A stretch of DNA of 45,382 nucleotides. It comes from Tissierellales bacterium. GTDB lineage: Bacteria > Bacillota > Clostridia > Tissierellales > JASKZW01. The notes below the pieces were generated by a model that searched no databases, was not told where the DNA came from, and was given only the letters and a program-made list of their open reading frames with translations. Position 1 is the stretch's first letter; each line of letters opens with the position of its first letter. This document shows positions 1-8,337 of the stretch, piece by piece. The DNA is taken from positions 1 to 45,382 of the forward strand of contig JASLIL010000064.1 of NCBI GenBank assembly GCA_030152145.1. Reading direction: 5' to 3'. Position numbers and translations under genes: made by a program.

Positions 1-1409
1 GAATCATTAGGATTTAGGGCAATTTTAACAAGAGGAATGTCCGCTATATCTCCATCCTCCACGCTATATACTAAAAGATTACTAAAATTCTTTATAATTA
101 TGATATCATCATTTGGTGAAATAAAAGCATCATCAGCCTCAGGAATCTTCTTTTTTATCGCTGCCCAAGGAATACTCATATCATCATAGGATACTATATC
201 ATCTGGCATCAAGGCCTTTATATAGAAATCTCTATTCTCACTTATGCCCCTATTTGCATCTACTATATTAACCCTACCCTTAAGAGTCCAATATCCATTT
301 CTCCTAAATAAGCCAAAATTATGCTCATCTATATCAAAATCACCTATATTCAACTTTTCTTTGGCATCTCTTAGGGCCTTATCGTTATTTATCCCCTCTA
401 GAAAAGAAGTCCTGCCCTTATCTCCTAAAATATCACTAATCTTCATAGGATTACCTATATTAACATTATCTAAAGGATAAAACTCCAAACTTTTTACAGG
501 ACCATCTAAATCCGTTATAGTTTCCAAGGAAATATAGTTTGAGTTTATATAAAGAATATTTTTTAAGCCATCGTTAGGTCCATCTTTCTTAGTCCTAGAC
601 ATACTAGGTTTTTTTTGTATTCTCTCATTAGCTATAACATCATAAACAGTCTGACCCAAGTCTTCCCTAACTACCTCTATATTCCAAAAACCATTCTTCC
701 TAGGTAAAAATAAGTTGTCAGACTCATAGGCTCCCAAAAGCTTCCTATTTTTAAATCTTAAAAATATAGTTCTGTAATCCCAGCTAGGGTATTGTCCATC
801 TTCCTTAGGAGTTTTTAAGCCTATTAAAACTCCTGTGTTCTCTACAGAATTAACATCCCCTCCAACAATCCCAACGCTAGTCTGTTCCTTATCTTGAAAG
901 TAATACTCCGCTATAATTTCATCACTAACCTCATCAGATAGTTTTCTTATTATAAAAAATACCCCATCTATGTTTACCGCATACCTTTCATTGCCAAGCT
1001 CTATAAATTCATAAAAAAACTGCTCTCCTCCGCTGGCTGATATAACTAAAATCTCTTCTTTTTCTATATCTAAAAACTTAGGATTGATCTTGTAGTTATA
1101 AATTAGGTAGTCCAAGCTATTAACATATTTTACCTTGTAGGATGGTTCTAAACTATAATTGCTTCCTACAGCTGCTAATTTTTGGTGTATTATAACATCC
1201 CTTCTAAGATAGGTATTAGCTGCCTCTTCTGTCATATTGGAACTATCTACAATTTTATAGGACTCTATAACCCACCTTCCTTCAAGGGGAGGATGAATAT
1301 TTTCTGGAGCAGCTATGCTATCTGTAACTTCTAGGTTTTCTGCACTACAAGAGCTTAGTATAACTAGCGCCAAAAAGATCAAACCTAAAAAACTAAGCTT
1401 TTTGTTCAT
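1..1409 (-). CDS. Putative lipoprotein of unknown family, 3' end outside window
   Basis: The frame is open for 469 codons from an ATG at 1409 to the window edge, so the C-terminus is missing. The N-terminus is a lipoprotein signal: a short basic start (MNKK), a hydrophobic stretch and the lipobox LSSC, so the mature protein should be lipid-anchored outside the membrane. After it comes a soluble, mostly beta-looking region with a GRWVIESYKI segment. No family was recognised. A good ribosome binding site (GAAGGAGGGG) lies six bases before the ATG. The start overlaps the end of the histidine kinase gene by 17 bases, so it is probably co-transcribed and translationally coupled with the two-component system. 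It could be a sensed or regulated envelope component, but that is inference from position only. Confidence 0.85.
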   Translation of the reverse strand, partial: MNKKLSFLGLIFLALVILSSCSAENLEVTDSIAAPENIHPPLEGRWVIESYKIVDSSNMTEEAANTYLRRDVIIHQKLAAVGSNYSLEPSYKVKYVNSLDYLIYNYKINPKFLDIEKEEILVISASGGEQFFYEFIELGNERYAVNIDGVFFIIRKLSDEVSDEIIAEYYFQDKEQTSVGIVGGDVNSVENTGVLIGLKTPKEDGQYPSWDYRTIFLRFKNRKLLGAYESDNLFLPRKNGFWNIEVVREDLGQTVYDVIANERIQKKPSMSRTKKDGPNDGLKNILYINSNYISLETITDLDGPVKSLEFYPLDNVNIGNPMKISDILGDKGRTSFLEGINNDKALRDAKEKLNIGDFDIDEHNFGLFRRNGYWTLKGRVNIVDANRGISENRDFYIKALMPDDIVSYDDMSIPWAAIKKKIPEADDAFISPNDDIIIIKNFSNLLVYSVEDGDIADIPLVKIALNPND

Positions 1410-2811
1410 CCAAGTCCCCTCCTTCAGCTGGCAAATAAACCTCTATCTCCGTTCCTTGGCCTAAAACACTTTTGATTTCCATAGACCCCTTGTGTAAACT
1501 AACTATCTCATCACAAATAGAAAGCCCCAGCCCACTGTGAGAGTTACTATCCTTACCTTTATAGAACCTTTCCTTTATATAAGGTAGATCCTCCTGAGGT
1601 ATACCAGGTCCAGTATCACTAACTATTATAACTATACTGTCCTCTGTCCTTCTAACCTTTAAATCTACCTTACCAGACTCTGGTGTAAACTTCATAGCAT
1701 TATCTAAAAGGTTTATTAAAATCTGCTTTATCCTATCCTCATCTCCTATTATAAACCCTAGGTTATTTTCTATATCCAAGACAAAACTTTGCTTTTTTTC
1801 CTTGGATCTAGGTCTCAACTGCTTGTAGACCTGAACTATTAAATCCTCCATACCTATATAATCCTTATTTAAACTAATCCTACCAGATACAAATCTAGAA
1901 AAATCCAAAAGATCCTCAACCATACCACTTAATCTATCACTTTCCTTCTCAATTATATCCAATCCATCCCTCATTATAGGATCCTCTGTCAGATCGCTAG
2001 CCTTTAAGGTTATAGCCCATCCCTTAATAGATGTAAGAGGAGTTCTAAGCTCATGAGATATAGAGGATACAAAATCATTCTTAAGCTGATCCTTCTTTAT
2101 AAGCTCCTCAGCCATATAGTTAAGAGTATCAGAAAGCTTGCCAATTTCATCATCAAATCTCTTGGTAGATCTAACCTTTAGCTGTCCATCAGCCATTTTT
2201 TCCGCAACCTCTGTAACCTCCTGTAAAGGCTTTATTATAGTATTGGCCAAAAATATACTTAAGATACCTGAAACCAAGACTACAAAAACTCCCAGGAGAA
2301 TAAGAACCTTGGAAATATCCCCTATAACCTTATTTGTCTCCTCTAGGGAGGTTATAAATCTCAAAACTCCTATAAGCTTACCATCAACCTTAAGGGGGTA
2401 GGAAACTGCCATAACAGGGTAGTCGGCATAGTTTACATTACCAGTCCAAACACCTTTTCCTCCCTCCAAGGCCTTTGAAACATCCTGGGTCTCTATCCTA
2501 TTGGGCTCATAAACTACCCCAATAGAGTCCATTAAAAGCTCCTTATCCAAGTTAATAATCTGCACCTGGGCTGCTGTTTGATGCCAGAAAACATCTATAT
2601 CATCTATAACCAGATCATCCAGGTCCGCACTGGAAAAATATCTTGAATAGAAGTTAGAGGAGGAAATTATTTGACTTGAGACTATCTCCTCTACTGACTT
2701 ATAGTAGTACTGCTTTACAGCATTCAAAAGAACTGCCTCCAAAATCAAAACAGTTATTAAGATTATCAGCATAAAATTTCCTGTTAACCTCTTTTTTATA
2801 CTCATCTTCAT
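1393..2811 (-). CDS. Sensor histidine kinase (PhoR/ResE-like)
   Basis: A 472-residue membrane sensor kinase. Two membrane segments (about residues 11-31 and 168-190) flank an extracytoplasmic domain of about 135 residues. Next come a HAMP linker (about 190-243), a HisKA dimerisation domain with phospho-acceptor His253 in SHELRTP, and an HATPase_c domain with N box NLLDNAMKF, G1 box DTGPGIP and G2 box GLGLSI. All motifs needed for autophosphorylation are present. GGAGG lies seven bases before the chosen ATG; a second ATG two codons later is possible. It starts 15 bases after the response regulator ends, so the two form one operon. The stimulus cannot be told from the sequence; the extracytoplasmic part has the size of a PAS-like (dCache or sCache) fold. 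Confidence 0.95.
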   Translation of the reverse strand: MKMSIKKRLTGNFMLIILITVLILEAVLLNAVKQYYYKSVEEIVSSQIISSSNFYSRYFSSADLDDLVIDDIDVFWHQTAAQVQIINLDKELLMDSIGVVYEPNRIETQDVSKALEGGKGVWTGNVNYADYPVMAVSYPLKVDGKLIGVLRFITSLEETNKVIGDISKVLILLGVFVVLVSGILSIFLANTIIKPLQEVTEVAEKMADGQLKVRSTKRFDDEIGKLSDTLNYMAEELIKKDQLKNDFVSSISHELRTPLTSIKGWAITLKASDLTEDPIMRDGLDIIEKESDRLSGMVEDLLDFSRFVSGRISLNKDYIGMEDLIVQVYKQLRPRSKEKKQSFVLDIENNLGFIIGDEDRIKQILINLLDNAMKFTPESGKVDLKVRRTEDSIVIIVSDTGPGIPQEDLPYIKERFYKGKDSNSHSGLGLSICDEIVSLHKGSMEIKSVLGQGTEIEVYLPAEGGDLDEQKA

Positions 2812-2826
2812 TTTACTTCCTCCATA

Positions 2827-3522
2827 CTAGGATTTTTTCCTCCATCTATAGCCTATGCCCCATACAGTCTCTATATACTCTGGATTCTTAGAATCATTCT
2901 CTATCTTAGACCTAATTCTTCTTATATTAACATCCACTATCTTAGAATCACCAACAAAATCATAACCCCATATAGTATTTAAAATTTCATCCCTACTAAA
3001 GGCCTTACCAGGATTTTCTATAAAAAGTTTTATAATGGCAAACTCTGTAGGTGTGAGTTCTATATCCTCCCCATTCTTATAAAACCTTCTGGAGTACTTA
3101 TCCATCTTAAAAGGACCATCTAAAACTATGTACTGTTCCTCCTCTGTGGTATCAAGTCTCCTAAGTAAGGACTTAACCCTTAAAACCAGTTCCATAGGAT
3201 TAAAGGGCTTAACCATATAGTCATCAGTTCCATACTCTAGACCCATGATCTTGTCCATATCTTGTGACTTGGCTGTAAGCATTATTATACCTATATCTGG
3301 AAATTCCTTCCTAAGAAGCTTACAGACCTCGAAGCCATCTATTCCTGGCAACATTATATCTAGAACTACTACATCTATATCTTCCTGTCTAGCTATTTCC
3401 AGTCCTTCTTCTCCCGTTCCCGCCTCCAGAACTTGAAAACCACTTCTTTCTAAATTTATCTTTATAAACTTTCTAATAGATTCCTCATCTTCCACCAATA
3501 AAACCAAGTTTTTATCCTTCAT
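2827..3522 (-). CDS. OmpR/PhoB-family response regulator
   Basis: A 231-residue DNA-binding response regulator and partner of the kinase just downstream. The receiver domain (1-120) has the acidic pair Glu11/Asp12, phospho-acceptor Asp55 in VVLDIMLPG and the conserved Lys in MVKPFNP. The C-terminal winged helix (about 130-230) has the OmpR-type signatures LTPTEFAIIKLF, NTIWGYDF and ETVWGIGYRWR. AAAGAAAGGTGAT stands before the ATG. The 50-base gap upstream holds the terminator of the deacetylase gene, so this operon probably has its own promoter close to or overlapping that hairpin; none was clear. Targets are unknown. The neighbouring lipoprotein and deacetylase make envelope control plausible. 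Confidence 0.96.
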   Translation of the reverse strand: MKDKNLVLLVEDEESIRKFIKINLERSGFQVLEAGTGEEGLEIARQEDIDVVVLDIMLPGIDGFEVCKLLRKEFPDIGIIMLTAKSQDMDKIMGLEYGTDDYMVKPFNPMELVLRVKSLLRRLDTTEEEQYIVLDGPFKMDKYSRRFYKNGEDIELTPTEFAIIKLFIENPGKAFSRDEILNTIWGYDFVGDSKIVDVNIRRIRSKIENDSKNPEYIETVWGIGYRWRKKS

Positions 3523-3540
3523 ATTCCATCACCTTTCTTT

Positions 3541-3576
3541 TATATAAAAAAATAATTGCTGTAAAACAGCAATTAT
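3541..3576 (-). terminator. Rho-independent terminator of the deacetylase gene
   Basis: A perfect 11-bp inverted repeat (3552-3562 with 3566-3576, 3-base loop) is followed on the minus strand by a run of seven T. The deacetylase stop codon lies inside the first arm. Confidence 0.85.
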
Positions 3577-4442
3577 CTTAAAATATCAAACTCATATCCT
3601 TCTGATTTTAAAAATTCTATTATTTCTGGTAAAGCATCTGCAGTAGTCTGTTTTCCTCCCATATCATGCATTAAAACTACCAGTTCCTTTTGACCTTGAG
3701 TAGTTTCTTTTAGTCTATTAACTAAATGCTCCTTAGGGAAACTCTTTCCTTCTGCATCTCCATTTAATGCATTCCAATCAAAATAACGATATCCGTGATT
3801 AACTGCTGCTTCCTTATATGGATTTTTCTTGTCCCCATGAGATCCGCCAGGGAATCTTATAATATCCGTCTTATAGTCTGTTGATATTATGCTCTTCATT
3901 ACCTCTTCGTTTTTCTTCATATCATTAATGAAATTTTCTGTAGAGCTATATAAATATGAATAGTCATGGGAATAACTATGGTTAGCTATACCATGGCCAT
4001 CTTCATAAGCCCTCTTAACTAACTCTGGATATTGTTCTGCATTTTTCCCTATTATAAAAAAAGTCCCCTTAACATCATACTGCTTTAATGTATCCAGTAT
4101 TTGTGGAGTAACCTTTGACGATGGTCCATCATCAAAGGTTAAATAGGCAATCTTCTTATTCTTATTTGACTCACGAATAGCACGATCTTCTTTTTCCTTT
4201 TCGATTTTCTCAACATATACCTTCTTTTTCTCCTCTTTCAAGGCCACATTTACTGCAGATTTTTCTGACATTAGTCTAATGCTTTCTGTTAAATCACTGG
4301 CCTCAGCAACAGCAGGTGTAAATCTACTAGGTATATCTATTTTTCTCACTATAGCTACTATAAGTACTAGCAATAGCAGGGAAAAAAACCTTCTGCGCCT
4401 TTGCATCTGTCTTTTCCTTCTCATTCTTTGAGACCTATTCAT
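3573..4442 (-). CDS. Membrane-anchored polysaccharide deacetylase (NodB/PdaA-like)
   Basis: A 289-residue CE4-family protein. A very basic N-terminus (residues 1-17, rich in Arg/Lys/Gln) precedes one membrane helix (about 18-34), then a charged Lys/Glu linker (70-95) and the NodB domain. Catalytic motifs are visible: TFDDGPSS (first motif, with the catalytic base and metal Asp), NHSYSHDY (two metal His), RFPGG, and a late LVVLMHD with the terminal His. The likely reaction is removal of N-acetyl groups from peptidoglycan or another surface polymer outside the membrane. It sits alone between a promoter at 4498-4526 and a terminator at 3541-3576. AAAGGGGTGG serves as ribosome binding site. The exact substrate (GlcNAc or MurNAc) cannot be told. 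Confidence 0.93.
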   Translation of the reverse strand: MNRSQRMRRKRQMQRRRRFFSLLLLVLIVAIVRKIDIPSRFTPAVAEASDLTESIRLMSEKSAVNVALKEEKKKVYVEKIEKEKEDRAIRESNKNKKIAYLTFDDGPSSKVTPQILDTLKQYDVKGTFFIIGKNAEQYPELVKRAYEDGHGIANHSYSHDYSYLYSSTENFINDMKKNEEVMKSIISTDYKTDIIRFPGGSHGDKKNPYKEAAVNHGYRYFDWNALNGDAEGKSFPKEHLVNRLKETTQGQKELVVLMHDMGGKQTTADALPEIIEFLKSEGYEFDILR

Positions 4443-4472
4443 TAACCAACCACCCCTTTAGTATAAGAGTAG

Positions 4473-4526
4473 AGCAAAATCATCCTAATATAATCTTACT
4501 ATAGGAAGTTTGATTTTGCTTTACAA
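4473..4526 (-). promoter_or_regulatory. Promoter with flanking inverted repeat, upstream of deacetylase
   Basis: On the minus strand, TTGTAA (4521-4526) is followed by a 17-base spacer and TATAGT (4498-4503), a good sigma-A-type promoter. A 10-bp inverted repeat, AGCAAAATCA (4473-4482) with its complement at 4511-4520, brackets the -10 box, and its upstream arm lies in the spacer. This arrangement fits an operator or a leader structure. Confidence 0.55.
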
Positions 4527-4571
4527 ATAAGTTACAAGTATTTTCTCTATAACTTTAGTATACCCTAAACA

Positions 4572-6299
4572 CTAATCATTTTGCAATCTAAACTGGGACT
4601 CATAAAGTTCTTTGTACATACCACCCCTATTTATAAGCTCTTCATGAGACCCTCTCTCCTCTAAACCGTCCTGTGTTAATACAATTATCTCATCAGCATT
4701 TTTTATAGTTGATAACCTATGGGCTATTATAAGGGTTGTCCTTCCTTTAGCCAATTCATTAAGAGACTCCTGTATAAGAACTTCTGTCCTATTATCAAGG
4801 GCGGAAGTAGCCTCATCCAAAATTAAAATTGGAGGATTTTTTAAGAAAAGTCTAGATATACTTATTCTCTGCTTTTGTCCTCCAGACAGCATAACACCTT
4901 TTTCACCAATAAAGGTATCATATTGTTTTGGCAAGGTCATTATAAAATCATGAATCTCAGCTTTTTTAGCTGCTTCTATTATTTCATCATCGCTGGCATC
5001 TGGCCTACCATAAGCTATGTTTTCTAAAATACTGCCTGTAAACAAGAAAACATCCTGTTGTACCAAGCCTATATTCCCCCTTAGGGATTTTATACTAAGA
5101 TCCTTAACATTCTTTCCATCTACCAGGACCTGACCCTTATCCACATCATAAAATCTTGGAACTAAGTGGCAAAGAGTAGTCTTACCAGCTCCACTAGGAC
5201 CTACAATAGCCACTGTTTTACCCCTATCTATCTTTAAGCTAAGATCCTTTAAAATCTTATCATCATCATTTTCATACTTAAAGGTAATATCCTTAAATTC
5301 TATATCCCCCTTAACATCTTTAAGTTCTATAGGATTATCTTTATCCTTTATATCTGGCTCTAGGTCCATAATCTCTACAAACCTTTCAAAACCTGACATA
5401 CCTTCTTGAAACTGCTCCATAAAGTTAGTCAGTCTTCTTATAGGCTGCATAACCAAGTTAACATAAAGTGTATAGGCAAATAAATCCCCTATATTAATAT
5501 AATTCTTATAGGTAAAGTAACCACCCGCACTAATTACCAATAAATTTAAAAGATCCATAAGAACATTCATTCCTGAGTGAAACTCAGCCATATTCTTATA
5601 TGACTGTTTTCTAGCATCCTTAAAAGCCTTGTTTCCTTCGCTAAATTTTTCTATTTCATAGTCCTCATTTGTAAATGACTTGGAAACCCTAACTCCAGCT
5701 ATACTATTTTCAAGCTGGGCATTTACATTGGATATTTTCTGCCTTACATTTCTAAAACCCTCCTGCATCTTCTTTCTCTTGTGCATGGAGAACCAGATCA
5801 TAAAAGGTATAAAGGCAAAAACTATAAGAGTAAGCCTCCACTCTATTTTTAAAAGTATTAAAAATGATCCGACCAACATAACAAAAGATATAAATAAATC
5901 TTCTGGACCATGATGGGCCAACTCTGTTATATCTCTTAGATCATTAACTATTCTAGACATTATGTGACCTGTCTTAGTGTTGTCGTAATAGTTAAAGGAC
6001 AGGGTCTGAAGATGGCTAAAAATATCTCTCCTCATATCATGTTCTATATAGACTCCTAGAACATGGCCCCAGTAGGCAACTATATAGTTACCTATATACC
6101 TAACTAAAAATAAGGCTAGCATGGCCAAGGACCACTTAAGCAAAAGCCCCATATTACCTGTAGGAATTATAACATTTATCATTCTTCTTGTGTAAATAGG
6201 AAATACCAAATCCAAAGCTGCTATTAAAAAAGCAAAGAACATATCTAAGAAAAATAGTTTCTTATGTGGTTTATAGTATTCTGCAAATCGTTTTATCAT
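4572..6299 (-). CDS. ABC exporter (fused membrane and ATPase domains)
   Basis: A 575-residue half-transporter of the MsbA/LmrA type. Six membrane segments fill residues 1-310, with the coupling-helix area around TGHIMSRIVNDL. The ATPase domain (about 330-575) has Walker A GPSGAGKTT (Lys near 373), a Q-loop in GLVQQDVFLF, signature LSGGQKQRI, Walker B ILILDEATSA and the switch His in IIAHRLST. All catalytic residues are intact. It begins one base after the MarR regulator stops, so they form one operon, which is typical of MarR-controlled efflux of drugs or lipids. Only one half-transporter gene is present, so it probably acts as a homodimer. The substrate is unknown. Confidence 0.96.
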   Translation of the reverse strand: MIKRFAEYYKPHKKLFFLDMFFAFLIAALDLVFPIYTRRMINVIIPTGNMGLLLKWSLAMLALFLVRYIGNYIVAYWGHVLGVYIEHDMRRDIFSHLQTLSFNYYDNTKTGHIMSRIVNDLRDITELAHHGPEDLFISFVMLVGSFLILLKIEWRLTLIVFAFIPFMIWFSMHKRKKMQEGFRNVRQKISNVNAQLENSIAGVRVSKSFTNEDYEIEKFSEGNKAFKDARKQSYKNMAEFHSGMNVLMDLLNLLVISAGGYFTYKNYINIGDLFAYTLYVNLVMQPIRRLTNFMEQFQEGMSGFERFVEIMDLEPDIKDKDNPIELKDVKGDIEFKDITFKYENDDDKILKDLSLKIDRGKTVAIVGPSGAGKTTLCHLVPRFYDVDKGQVLVDGKNVKDLSIKSLRGNIGLVQQDVFLFTGSILENIAYGRPDASDDEIIEAAKKAEIHDFIMTLPKQYDTFIGEKGVMLSGGQKQRISISRLFLKNPPILILDEATSALDNRTEVLIQESLNELAKGRTTLIIAHRLSTIKNADEIIVLTQDGLEERGSHEELINRGGMYKELYESQFRLQND

Positions 6300-6300
6300 C

Positions 6301-6744
6301 TTATTCCTCCTTTAATATATTCTCATAAAATTTTATAAGTCCAGAAAGCAACTGATTAACTGACTCTTCATCCATATCATCTATGGCCTTAAAGGCTACT
6401 CTTTCAGTTCTCTCCTTCCTTATATCATGAATTAATCTTATACCCTCATCAAGTATAATAACTCTAATAATTCTTCTATCCTTAGTATCTTGTTCCCTCC
6501 TGACTAGGTCTTTATCCTCCAACCTGGTTATTTTTTCAGAAATAGTATTTTGAGCCCTATTGAATTTTTCTGAAATCTCCCTAATAGATGGTGGAGTTGG
6601 GCAGTGCTTTATATATAGTAGAAGATGGTACTGATCAAAGGTTAAGCCATGTTCACAGGCTATCTTGTGACCCTCTTCATGAATTATATCGCTAGTATAT
6701 CTTATATACTTTGATATCTCTTCTGACTTATCATAACGATTCAT
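6301..6744 (-). CDS. MarR-family transcriptional regulator
   Basis: About 147 residues with the MarR winged-helix core: HGLTFDQYHLLLYI, the recognition region REISEKFNRAQNTISEKITRLEDKDLV and wing RREQDTKDRRIIRVIIL. It likely represses its own operon with the downstream ABC exporter and is released by a small molecule. Start choice: an ATG at 6750 lies directly against the GGAGGG sequence, while the ATG at 6744 is seven bases from it, so 6744 is preferred. Just upstream (6767-6777) is the small inverted repeat TCGT-ACC-ACGA next to a TATAAT on the minus strand (6761-6766), a possible self-operator, although the -10 would then lie very close to the gene. Confidence 0.93.
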   Translation of the reverse strand: MNRYDKSEEISKYIRYTSDIIHEEGHKIACEHGLTFDQYHLLLYIKHCPTPPSIREISEKFNRAQNTISEKITRLEDKDLVRREQDTKDRRIIRVIILDEGIRLIHDIRKERTERVAFKAIDDMDEESVNQLLSGLIKFYENILKEE

Positions 6745-6804
6745 CTTCATCCCTCCAGTTATTATATCGTACCACGAATTTAATTATTTTCATAGATATA
6801 TTTA

Positions 6805-6842
6805 TTGTTTTTCTGTTATGTTTGTTATATACTAACTATAAC
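6805..6842 (+). promoter_or_regulatory. Promoter and probable YtrA operator
   Basis: TTGTTT (6805-6810), a 17-base spacer and TATACT (6828-6833) form a strong promoter. The inverted repeat GTTATA (6824-6829) / TATAAC (6837-6842) overlaps the -10 box, as expected of a self-repressing GntR operator. The ribosome binding site follows at 6848-6852. Confidence 0.7.
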
Positions 6843-6858
6843 AAAAAGGAGGCAATAT

Positions 6859-7236
6859 ATGTTTATAGAACTTGATTTTGATTCTAAAATTCCAATTTAC
6901 GAACAGCTCTGCAATGAAATTATCCTTGCCATAGCTAAGGGTGACCTAGTTGCCAATGACCAGCTGCCATCTGTCAGAAGTCTAGCTGAAGATATTGGAA
7001 TTAATCTTCACACAGTTAGGAAGTCCTATAATATCTTAAAGGATCAGGGTTACCTAAGTATAGATAGGCGATCTGGTGCCAAGATTAAGGAAAGCTTTCT
7101 AATTGACAAGGATACTTATATAGAAAGTATTGAAAAAAAACTTCTATATATGGTTGCTGATGGAAAGAATAAAGGTTTAGAGCTGACTGACTACAAGGAG
7201 CTCTTTGAAAGACTATATAAAAATTTGGAGGGATAA
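6859..7236 (+). CDS. GntR-family regulator, YtrA subfamily
   Basis: A 125-residue regulator: a GntR winged helix (IPIYEQLCNEIILAIAKGDL, then QLPSVRSLAEDIGINLHTVRK) followed by a short helical dimerisation tail and no large effector domain, which defines the YtrA type. The start is the ATG at 6859, seven bases after GGAGG. A longer reading from a TTG at 6805 would begin inside the -35 box and is unlikely. It is the first gene of a three-gene plus-strand cassette, with two bases to the next gene. YtrA-type regulators commonly control adjacent membrane or ABC genes; here the partner is a DUF1648 membrane protein. The inverted repeat over its own -10 box suggests autorepression. Confidence 0.93.
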   Translation: MFIELDFDSKIPIYEQLCNEIILAIAKGDLVANDQLPSVRSLAEDIGINLHTVRKSYNILKDQGYLSIDRRSGAKIKESFLIDKDTYIESIEKKLLYMVADGKNKGLELTDYKELFERLYKNLEG

Positions 7237-7238
7237 AA

Positions 7239-8327
7239 ATGAATGAAGAAATACTAATATCTATAATAATGTTTTTTACCTTTACTATTATCTTAATAAA
7301 CCAACTTATGATTACTAAAATTAGCAGAAAAAATATATTTCTAGGAGTGAGGATTCCTGAATCCAAGCTTGACTCAAAGGAAATAAAGGATATTCATAGA
7401 GATTATCTGTCTAAAAGTCTTATAATAGGTATAATCAGTCTTTTAGTCCTAATCTATATAATATATAGGAGCCAAAATCTTGCTTTTATAGTCCTTTCAA
7501 GCCTAGTCTATCCCCTTATACTATTTTTAGTCTACCTAAGATCCAACAAGAAGGTTAAGGACTTAAAGGCTCGTGAAAACTGGATGGAGCTTTCTAGCTC
7601 TAAAAAAATAGTTAATATTCAGCTGGGCAAGAAGGAGGCCCTATTTCCAGGCTACCTACTGCTTATTCCAGCCTTCATATTGATATTTAATATTTTCATA
7701 AGCTTCTATAGCTACCCTAGTTTGCCTGATAAGATAGCCTTCCACTGGAATTTTGAGGGCCAGGTAGATGCCTATAAGGATAAGAGCCTATTGACTGTTA
7801 ACTTTATCAATATAAGTCAAGCTGTTGTCCTTATTACCATGATTTTTGGGTATTTCTCCATGGTAAAATCCAAGGGAGAACTAGACCCTAAAAATCCAGA
7901 GGAATCCCTAAGGCATAACCGTATATTTAAAAAGGCCTGGGCCCTTTATTTCCTCCTTTCCACTATATTTTTACAGCTGATATTCAGTCTTTTAAATATG
8001 GCTAGTTTAGGTATAATAACTGATATTAGGCTGGTAAATATAATGACACTTGTAGGCAGCCTGGTCCTAGTTATTATGACCCTTATTATAGGACTGACTA
8101 TTGGCCAGGGTGGAGATAGGCTGAAAAAACATTCTGGAGAATCTTTTATAGAAGATGATGACAAGTGGATTCTAGGCAACACTATATACTATAATAGTGA
8201 TGACCCAAACCTATTTGTAGAAAAGCGAATTGGAATTGGTTGGACAGTAAACATGGCCAAACCCCTAGGCCTAATACTTCTTGCCCTTCCTATTTTTATA
8301 ATATTGATCATTGCCCTATTTATCTAG
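7239..8327 (+). CDS. DUF1648/DUF5808 multi-pass membrane protein
   Basis: A 362-residue integral membrane protein with about eight hydrophobic segments. The middle has the DUF1648 signature, in which a helix is followed by PSLPDKIAFHWNFEGQVD (about residues 163-180). The C-terminal part has a soluble patch, WILGNTIYYNSDDPNLFV followed by GIGWTVNMAKPLG, which I recognise as a DUF5808-type segment, and then a last helix. Related proteins include SdpI-type immunity and signal-transduction proteins, which also carry DUF1648, so a link with peptide stress or signalling is possible but unproven. GGAGGGATAAAA precedes the ATG. It is translated right after the YtrA regulator and before the cysteine-peptidase-like gene. 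Confidence 0.85.
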   Translation: MNEEILISIIMFFTFTIILINQLMITKISRKNIFLGVRIPESKLDSKEIKDIHRDYLSKSLIIGIISLLVLIYIIYRSQNLAFIVLSSLVYPLILFLVYLRSNKKVKDLKARENWMELSSSKKIVNIQLGKKEALFPGYLLLIPAFILIFNIFISFYSYPSLPDKIAFHWNFEGQVDAYKDKSLLTVNFINISQAVVLITMIFGYFSMVKSKGELDPKNPEESLRHNRIFKKAWALYFLLSTIFLQLIFSLLNMASLGIITDIRLVNIMTLVGSLVLVIMTLIIGLTIGQGGDRLKKHSGESFIEDDDKWILGNTIYYNSDDPNLFVEKRIGIGWTVNMAKPLGLILLALPIFIILIIALFI

Positions 8328-8337
8328 GAGGTTTAAA

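Noticed and set aside
244..480. Plus-strand open frame inside the lipoprotein gene
   Set aside because: It lies opposite the well-supported minus-strand lipoprotein frame, has no ribosome binding site and shows low-complexity composition of an antisense frame.
2138..2401. Plus-strand frame within the histidine kinase
   Set aside because: Antisense shadow of a gene with all kinase motifs; no independent start signal.
6767..6777. TCGT-ACC-ACGA repeat upstream of marR as an operator with TATAAT
   Set aside because: The repeat is short and the -10 would leave almost no room before the ribosome binding site, with no -35; kept only as a remark in the gene entry.
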